From: Lunularia cruciata | Taxonomy: Eukaryota > Streptophyta > Marchantiopsida > Lunulariales > Lunulariaceae | DNA: 64,000 bases | Direction: 5' to 3' | NCBI GenBank assembly: GCA_948567375.1 | Contig: OX419755.1 | Span: 6,887,001-6,951,000, forward strand | In this document: positions 59,036 to 64,000 of the stretch, piece after piece | How positions within the stretch are numbered: position 1 is the first letter of the stretch | Layout: each line of letters starts with the position of its first letter | The notes under the pieces: generated by a model | Seen by the model: the letters and a program-made list of their open reading frames with translations, nothing else | Databases searched by the model: none | Told to the model about the DNA's origin: nothing | Position numbers and translations under genes: made by a program

Positions 59036-59300
59036 CGCACCAGAGTTTAACAAGACTCTCTGTGGTGTATAGACCTTCCCTAAAGGTCCCACCAAACAAA
59101 AAATCCCCCTCTGGTTATCCAATAGGACAACACCAGGTGTAAACCACGCTCTCTCAAAGGCCGGTCTAGTTGGCAACTCCTCCAGTCTAGCCGCTGCTGC
59201 CTGCCATAAACCACTGGTCGCTGAACGGATCCCATGCTCCTCAACCAAGTTAGCTCCACTACCAATCATCTCTGCTCTAGTAGTAGGAACTGCACCATCC
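59036..59300 (-). pseudogene. T1 aspartic protease
   Basis: The retropepsin signature reads VLLNSGAQPFMMGKAAVVG, with the catalytic position at 59045-59047 encoding Asn instead of Asp. Copy 1 has LLDS at the same place, so this is a loss in the present copy. Upstream strands (FTPGVVLLDN, FCLVGPLGKVYTPQ) are also conserved in copy 1 at 7258-7506. It would cleave the polyprotein. Confidence 0.75.
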
Positions 59301-59529
59301 CTACTCTCACACAACGTGGCAGCCAACCGGAATACTGGGGTTGGGTCAACTCCCAATGTAAACATGTCACTGGCTGAAAACAAAGGATGCAACATAATCA
59401 GCTGAGCCGCCCCCAACATCATGCTAGACTCAGTCTGTGTAGTAGTAGGTGGTTGACTTGCAGGTAGTCCATCATGTACTCCATCACCACCTACCACACC
59501 TGCACTGGGACGTCTAGGAACCATGGATG

Positions 59530-61300
59530 TCGTCTACAATGCCTCAGATAGCGTGAAAGACTGGGGAAGTCTGACCTGTCTCCCAACCTCTCCTCTCTGT
59601 GGGTCCAACTCCACTGATGCTCCTCTAGGCTCTGGAGCACGTACTGCACTCCTAGTCACTGCTGCAAATGCATCCACCTGTGCTGCTCCGCACATGAAGT
59701 CCAAAGCATCTCTATCACCAGCATATGAGGTGGAAGCCTCAGCACCCGAATCTAATCTCCTCTGAGCAAGCAATAGCCATACTAGCCAATCTCTGCTCCA
59801 ATTGCTCAATCCGAGTAGCCATAGCTGTGTCAGAAGTAAGGGTAGGTACTGCACCCCTACTAGATGTAGATCCTCTACCACCACCTCTACCACCTCGTCC
59901 TCCATGAATTGGAGCTCCTCTACTACCTACCATAGCAGCCCTACCACTCCGTAACTCCGGATGTAGGTCAAAACACCGGTCACTAGTGTGACCAAATCTG
60001 AGGCAATGCTCGCACTGCCTCTGTGTTGGCTGTGATGCACCAGAGGTATCAGGTCCGCTGCCTTGAGTACACTCTCTCCTATGGTGAGGTCCACCACAAG
60101 TCCAACAAGCAACACCACCAGTCACTGGCTGCTGCTGACCCAAAAATGAGGGTAAGGGTCTAACTCCACTAGGCTCTCCACTTGCTCCATAGAATCTGGG
60201 CTGTCCACCCTGTCCTCAAAAACCAACTGGGCGTGGTGCACTTTGCTGCACTCTAAAAGAAGTCACAGTCGTAGATGAGGTCTCTCTACCAAATCCAGAT
60301 GTTACCACTCTCTCCTCCACCATATTGAGCTCAATACGCTCAGCCAAACCAAAGACTACTGCCAAAGTGGGCGAAGTAGCCTACAGCAACATAGCATCAC
60401 AAACTCTACGTCGCAACTCCTTGTCTAGTATCCCATACCAAAACTGAACTGCATGGGCCTCAGTAACTCCCTGAGTGAAATTGATCAGCCGCCTCATGCG
60501 AGTGTATGCCTCGCGTAGGCTCTCTCCAGCCTTCCGCTGGAACTCCTACAAGCTCCTCAGCTTGTTAGTCCGCACTCCCTGGTAGTTCTGCCTCAAACAT
60601 AGGAAGAACTCCACCATAGGGTTAAACCCCGGTACCACATCACCTCCTGCAGCGGTACCTCTACTCGTAGTAGCACTATCTTCAGCTAGTGCACCTCCAC
60701 TAGCTCCACCAACACTACTCAAGCTAGAACTTGTGGGTACAGCCGATCTACTCCTGGCCACCGAGCCTGAAGTGATGGAGACATAGTGTGGAGACCAATA
60801 CTGTCTCCATAACTCAATCTCCTCCAAATGAGCTCTCCTGAACTCATGGTAGTCATCCATCGGCGGACCCTCCAGATGCTGAAACAACCCCTTCCATGCC
60901 ATGAAGGGTGTGAACAAAGTCAGGTTCCGCATTTGCTGCAGATCACACCAACTATCAAACTCCTAGATGAAGTCATCCAACTCAATGGTACCCACTGTAC
61001 CAGAGTAACGCCTAGGGCCTTTGGAGGCCCCATAAATCTTGTCCATGTCCCACAACAACGGTGCTGACACACCAAGTGCACTCTCAATTGAATCAGCTCT
61101 TGTGTCGAACTCCAACTCAGAGTCAATCTCCTCCCTCATTGGGACCTGAGATACAGGCTGATACCGAGCACCACTCCGAGTAAACCCACTGCGTACTACA
61201 GGGCTAACTCCTCTAGAATCTCCAAAGAACTCCGTCGTGACCACGTAATTGCAACAGTAAACCCAAACCACCAACTGCAACCGCAAGTGCCCCACCAAGT
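59530..61300 (-). pseudogene. T1 gag
   Basis: Pieces 60963-61298, 60546-60932 and 59739-60143 lie in line, interrupted by TAG or TGA codons. The central part (WRQYWSPHY, FRRAHLEEIEL, EFQRKAGESLREAYTRMRRL) is typical of a gypsy capsid. The C-terminus has two zinc knuckles: CWTCGGPHHRREC and CEHCLRFGHTSDRC (a perfect CX2CX4HX4C). A glycine/arginine-rich stretch follows (HGGRGGRGGGRG). A 4-nt duplication near 59765, absent from copy 1, shifts the frame before protease. Gag binds and packages the element RNA. Confidence 0.82.
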
Positions 61301-62561
61301 GCCAACACCACCACGTGCCAACACCAACTAGACACCACCCACTAATGTAACTCTAACCGAGATAACTACACTAGGGGAAGGGCAACCTGTAACCTGCTAT
61401 CATAACACGCACTCTCACGGTCTGCAGGTCATGACTTCCTGCCTCACCGGAGAGAAACAAAGGTAGTCTGACTGGTCATCACTCTAGCCTCACCATCGAG
61501 AGCACACCAAAGCACCAACGCTCAAAAGTCAAGGCACCTCACACAAACGTGGTGCACAAATAAGAAGCAGAGAATGGAGGGGATCCAATCACAAGAAATC
61601 TAAACAAAAACCCTCCATCTCATAACACAACACGAGACTGACTCTGCCACCATTTGGTATTTGATATAAGAGCAGTTCGGATCTAAGTCCTAAGCTACCA
61701 GGATCACCAAGAATGGGATCAAACTGCCTCTCCTAGCCAAAGCTACATGTGTATAGATAACAGTGGTGCAGTCACTAGGACAACAAGTGAGGGCGGACCA
61801 GTTGGCTAGGGCACTAGTCTCGGAACAAGAGATCTAGGGGTCAATCCCTGTTGCGTACAATCTAGCAAGAAAGGCAGATTTTGCCAACCAATGACCAAGA
61901 TCTACTCTAAACTAGCTAGCCTCACGCCAGCAAGCTGGCTTGCTGGCCCTTCTAGGCCTTCGTAGCCTCTCATAGCCCACAGCCATTTGCCTCAAAATGC
62001 CGAAATTCAACCAAATGAGGCCTTTCTTGTTGCCACTTTGAACCTCCTCCAAAATTGGCAAAACTTCTCCAAATCTATGAAAGTCTTCCAAACTAGCGAA
62101 ACTCCTCCAAATCTAGCCAAATAGCAAAAACTCCTCCAAATCTGACGTAAAATCTGATGTAAACCCTAAAGATGGCTGTCCGCCAAATCCCCCGCTAAGT
62201 TTCCACTCGAGCCAAATTGACAAAACGGGTTTTTCCAAATCACAATTTCATGAGAAGAGCTTCCCAACTCCACCTTCAATTTCACTTTCTGAGCCCAACT
62301 CATAGCAAATTGGTTCTGCCTTCACCTCCTGAGCTCAAAATCACAACATTGCTCAAAAATTGCTCCTTCTTTGCTCAAAATTTGGCCAGCACTTCCGCAC
62401 ACCGTCTGCCTAACTGCCAAATCTGAATCACTTGAACAAGCTTCTGCACACTAGAGAAACACAGAACTTGAATCGAGCTACCACGATCCACCGAGCTTGG
62501 AGATACCACCAACACTCAACGTTCCTGCACCCGATTTCCCACTGACTTCACTTCTCTGATG
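61301..62561 (-). other. T1 5' leader, non-coding
   Basis: About 1.26 kb between repeat B and the gag start region. No coding signal on the minus strand. No canonical primer binding site was found next to repeat B; the coding strand there reads CATCAGAGAAGTGAAG. A tRNA-like segment lies at 61791-61855 on the opposite strand. Confidence 0.5.
61791..61855 (+). other. tRNA-like segment with A-box and B-box resemblance
   Basis: GTTGGCTAGGGCAC resembles a D-arm/A box, TCTCGGAACAAGAGA can form an anticodon-like stem with a seven-base loop, and GGGGTCAATCCC resembles a T-arm/B box. The acceptor ends do not pair well and position 33 of the loop is not T. It is not a functional tRNA; it may be a SINE head or tRNA-derived insertion. 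Confidence 0.3.
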
Positions 62562-63010
62562 TAATCAGATTGCTTAACACTCTCAACTCAACTCAACTCA
62601 AATCAGTACTTGATCTGTCACTCTATAAACTGCCAACAACTGGGCACTGATTACAGTCAAGCCACACCCACTCAAGCATAGAGAATCCAGGTGATGCTTG
62701 CCGGCCTCTGTCCACCATAGCCAGGAACTCGAAGGCTCAACATCAGAGAAGTGAGCTCTCTGAAGCTCACTTCAAAACTATACCCCTTGGACTCGAGCTA
62801 GCACTGAAACCCTAATGGTCCCGCTGATGGCACAATCGACGGTGCGAATGGTGCAAAGTGACGGTGGGCCCCACCATGAAGTCAGTACCCCAAACACCAA
62901 ATCAGACTGTCGGAAAGTAGTCCCTGAGAAACTGCTAGAATAACTCTAACTACTATCACTGGAACTCCAGTGTTCGAGCAGCTAGATGCGGAACTACAAA
63001 TGGCGTGATA
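62562..63010 (-). repeat. T1 5' terminal repeat, B only
   Basis: 449 bp, the same length as B1 at 53245-53693. By hand I count about 22 differences, nearly all C/T or G/A changes. No A repeat flanks it on either side. It ends GGCGTGATA where B1 ends GGCGTGACA, and is followed at once by the target duplication. Confidence 0.88.
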
Positions 63011-63115
63011 ATGATTGTGAAATCATGCTTTTGTAAAATCAGAGTCCATTGTGCAAGCTTCCTTGAAAGGTTGTTGAACTCCATCAACCACTTTAGTTGT
63101 TTACTGATAGCTATT
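63011..63115 (-). pseudogene. Ancient T1 copy, RNase H fragment right of the insertion
   Basis: It starts with the right target duplication (ATGA at 63011-63014) and matches 55655-55750 of the younger element, continuing the old copy interrupted at 53138. It ends near 63115, where unrelated sequence begins. Confidence 0.78.
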
Positions 63116-63139
63116 ATGGTAATGCACCATGGACTAAGA

Positions 63140-63860
63140 AGGCAAGGAATCCCAACTCCATGTCATACCAAGAGCTAGCTATATGATCAAGATGTGAAAT
63201 TTGGTTTGGTAACATTTGTAATGATGGTATACAAGATAGAAAAAATAGACCAGATAGAAATATCACCAAAAGAGTACTTCTACTAATAAGGCAAAAACCA
63301 AAATAGACTTAAAAACCTTAGAACCAATAGCTAGACATATGATTTAAAGGTGAGAATTGGTTTGGTAACATCTAGAAAGATGTTACACATGATGGATTAA
63401 ATAGATCAGAAAGAAGTATCACCAAAAAGGGACTTCTACTAATAGATTAGGAACCAAAATATACTTACCAATATAGAGAAGGCTAGCCGTCCCTCCTCCT
63501 TGGGTTGTCTTGTCAAGAGCTTTCCAACGGTACCTCACCCATGTGATTCTGAGATTCCTATAGGAAGATTCTCTAAAAGATTCCTCTGGTCAAAGCTTGT
63601 TTGACCAACCAGATAGGACCAGAACCGACATGTCACCCATCCAAGTAGGTAATCCAAGGGTGGAGCTTGTTGACATGTCAACTATCTATGTGCCTAATCC
63701 TATGGTGGAGCTTCCTTGGAGGAGATCCTCTTTGTCTATATAATAAAGAGAAGGTGCTCCTTTGGGACATCGGAGGATTGAGTGTGAAATCTGTGTTTTC
63801 TCTCTTCTCTTTTCCTCAGAGTATTACACTCTATCATACTCCTCCAAGGCTAACACTCTA
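63140..63860 (+). repeat. LTR-like dispersed repeat R1, copy 2
   Basis: Similar to 20270-20850 on the same strand. It includes TATATAATAAAGAGAAGG at about 63738 and CGGTACCTCACC near 63528. Its first part is itself a tandem duplication of about 165 bp: the GGTTTGGTAACAT phrase at 63203 and 63359, and the CTTCTACTAATA phrase at 63278 and 63432. No polyprotein was found beside it. Confidence 0.55.
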
Positions 63861-64000
63861 ATGCTCAAACCATTGCTCAATAGAGAACTCAATGAGAGAG
63901 AGATAGTTTCAAATGAAAGGATGATGAGTACCTCCTTACCCTTAGTTTATATACTTGTGAAATAATTGCGTACAAAAGTTATTAATCACTAGAATAACTC
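63861..64000. other. Window end, unassigned
   Basis: Nothing recognised in the last bases. Confidence 0.3.

Larger units (their letters stand above)
53139..63010 (-). mobile_element. Family T1 Ty3/gypsy retrotransposon encoding a DNMT3-like methyltransferase and a PHD finger
   Basis: About 9.87 kb, coding on the minus strand. Order from the 5' end (right): terminal repeat B, a 1.2-kb leader, gag, protease, unassigned conserved stretch, cytosine-5 DNA methyltransferase, spacer, reverse transcriptase, RNase H, integrase, PHD finger, polypurine tract, terminal repeats A-B-A. Target duplication ATGA. Order RT-RNaseH-IN places it in Ty3/gypsy. It inserted into the RNase H of an older T1 copy. In-frame stops, a 4-nt duplication at 59760, a 7-nt deletion near 57440 and a 14-nt deletion in the PHD finger show it is inactive now. 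Protease and reverse transcriptase each also lack an active-site Asp. Confidence 0.93.

Noticed and set aside
61650..61690. A plus-strand phrase (GATATAAGAGCAGTTCGG) resembling a methionine-tRNA primer binding site
   Set aside because: It is on the strand opposite to the element's genes and not next to an LTR end.
53139..63010. T1 as a DIRS/Ngaro tyrosine-recombinase element because of its split repeats
   Set aside because: No tyrosine recombinase frame was found. A DDE integrase with an HHCC region, a polypurine tract and a target duplication are present.
1..64000. CRISPR arrays, bacterial operons, riboswitches or rRNA genes
   Set aside because: The window is plant nuclear DNA; the tandem repeats present are degenerate, without spacers of uniform length, and no rRNA-like sequence was seen.

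Overview
The window is eukaryotic nuclear DNA from a land plant. It holds one intact multi-exon gene, an ETR1-type (subfamily I) ethylene receptor at 36558-41111, inside a large repeat-rich, mostly AT-rich region. The receptor has a plant-specific domain order. The retroelements, the PIF/Harbinger remnants whose third acid sits in an AKARVINE-type motif, and a non-permuted DNMT3-type methyltransferase all lean towards a non-flowering land plant, but this is inference and I cannot name the species.

Layout. 1-1255: nothing recognised. 1256-8157: minus-strand Ty3/gypsy element of a family I call T1, 5' end missing. 8163-16094: two members of a second gypsy family, T2, a chromovirus with a chromodomain. 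One is minus and truncated (8163-10404). The other is plus and nearly complete with two LTRs (10405-16094). 16095-17140: PIF/Harbinger transposase remnant. 17141-34050: mostly unassigned sequence with an LTR-like repeat, minisatellites, a CT microsatellite, a phosphatase-like fragment, a perfect hairpin and a second Harbinger remnant. 34060-41111: GC-rich leader region and the ethylene receptor gene. 41112-46843: unassigned sequence with tandem repeats. 46844-63115: a nest in which an ancient T1 copy was split first by a T2 element (47553-51932) and then by a younger, structurally complete T1 element (53139-63010). 63140-63860: second copy of the LTR-like repeat.

The most striking content is family T1. 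On its coding (minus) strand the 53139-63010 copy runs gag (two zinc knuckles), aspartic protease, an unassigned conserved stretch, a DNA cytosine-5 methyltransferase of DNMT3 type, a spacer, reverse transcriptase, RNase H, DDE integrase, and a C-terminal PHD finger where chromoviruses carry a chromodomain. The copy at 1256-8157 has the same methyltransferase and PHD finger in the same places, so they are family traits. A retrotransposon carrying both a DNA methyltransferase and a histone-reading PHD finger could methylate DNA and choose chromatin for integration. The termini are also odd: the 3' end is A-B-A (105-449-105 bp) while the 5' end has only B, like the split direct repeats of tyrosine-recombinase retroelements, although this element has a DDE integrase and a 4-5 bp target duplication. 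The B copies differ almost only by transitions, and most in-frame stops fit decay of methylated cytosine.

T2 LTRs carry runs of perfect heat-shock-element units just upstream of a TATA box, suggesting heat-responsive transcription. The receptor gene itself looks functional: six coding exons, 746 residues, all ethylene-binding, histidine kinase and receiver residues present, and a likely intron in the 5' leader.
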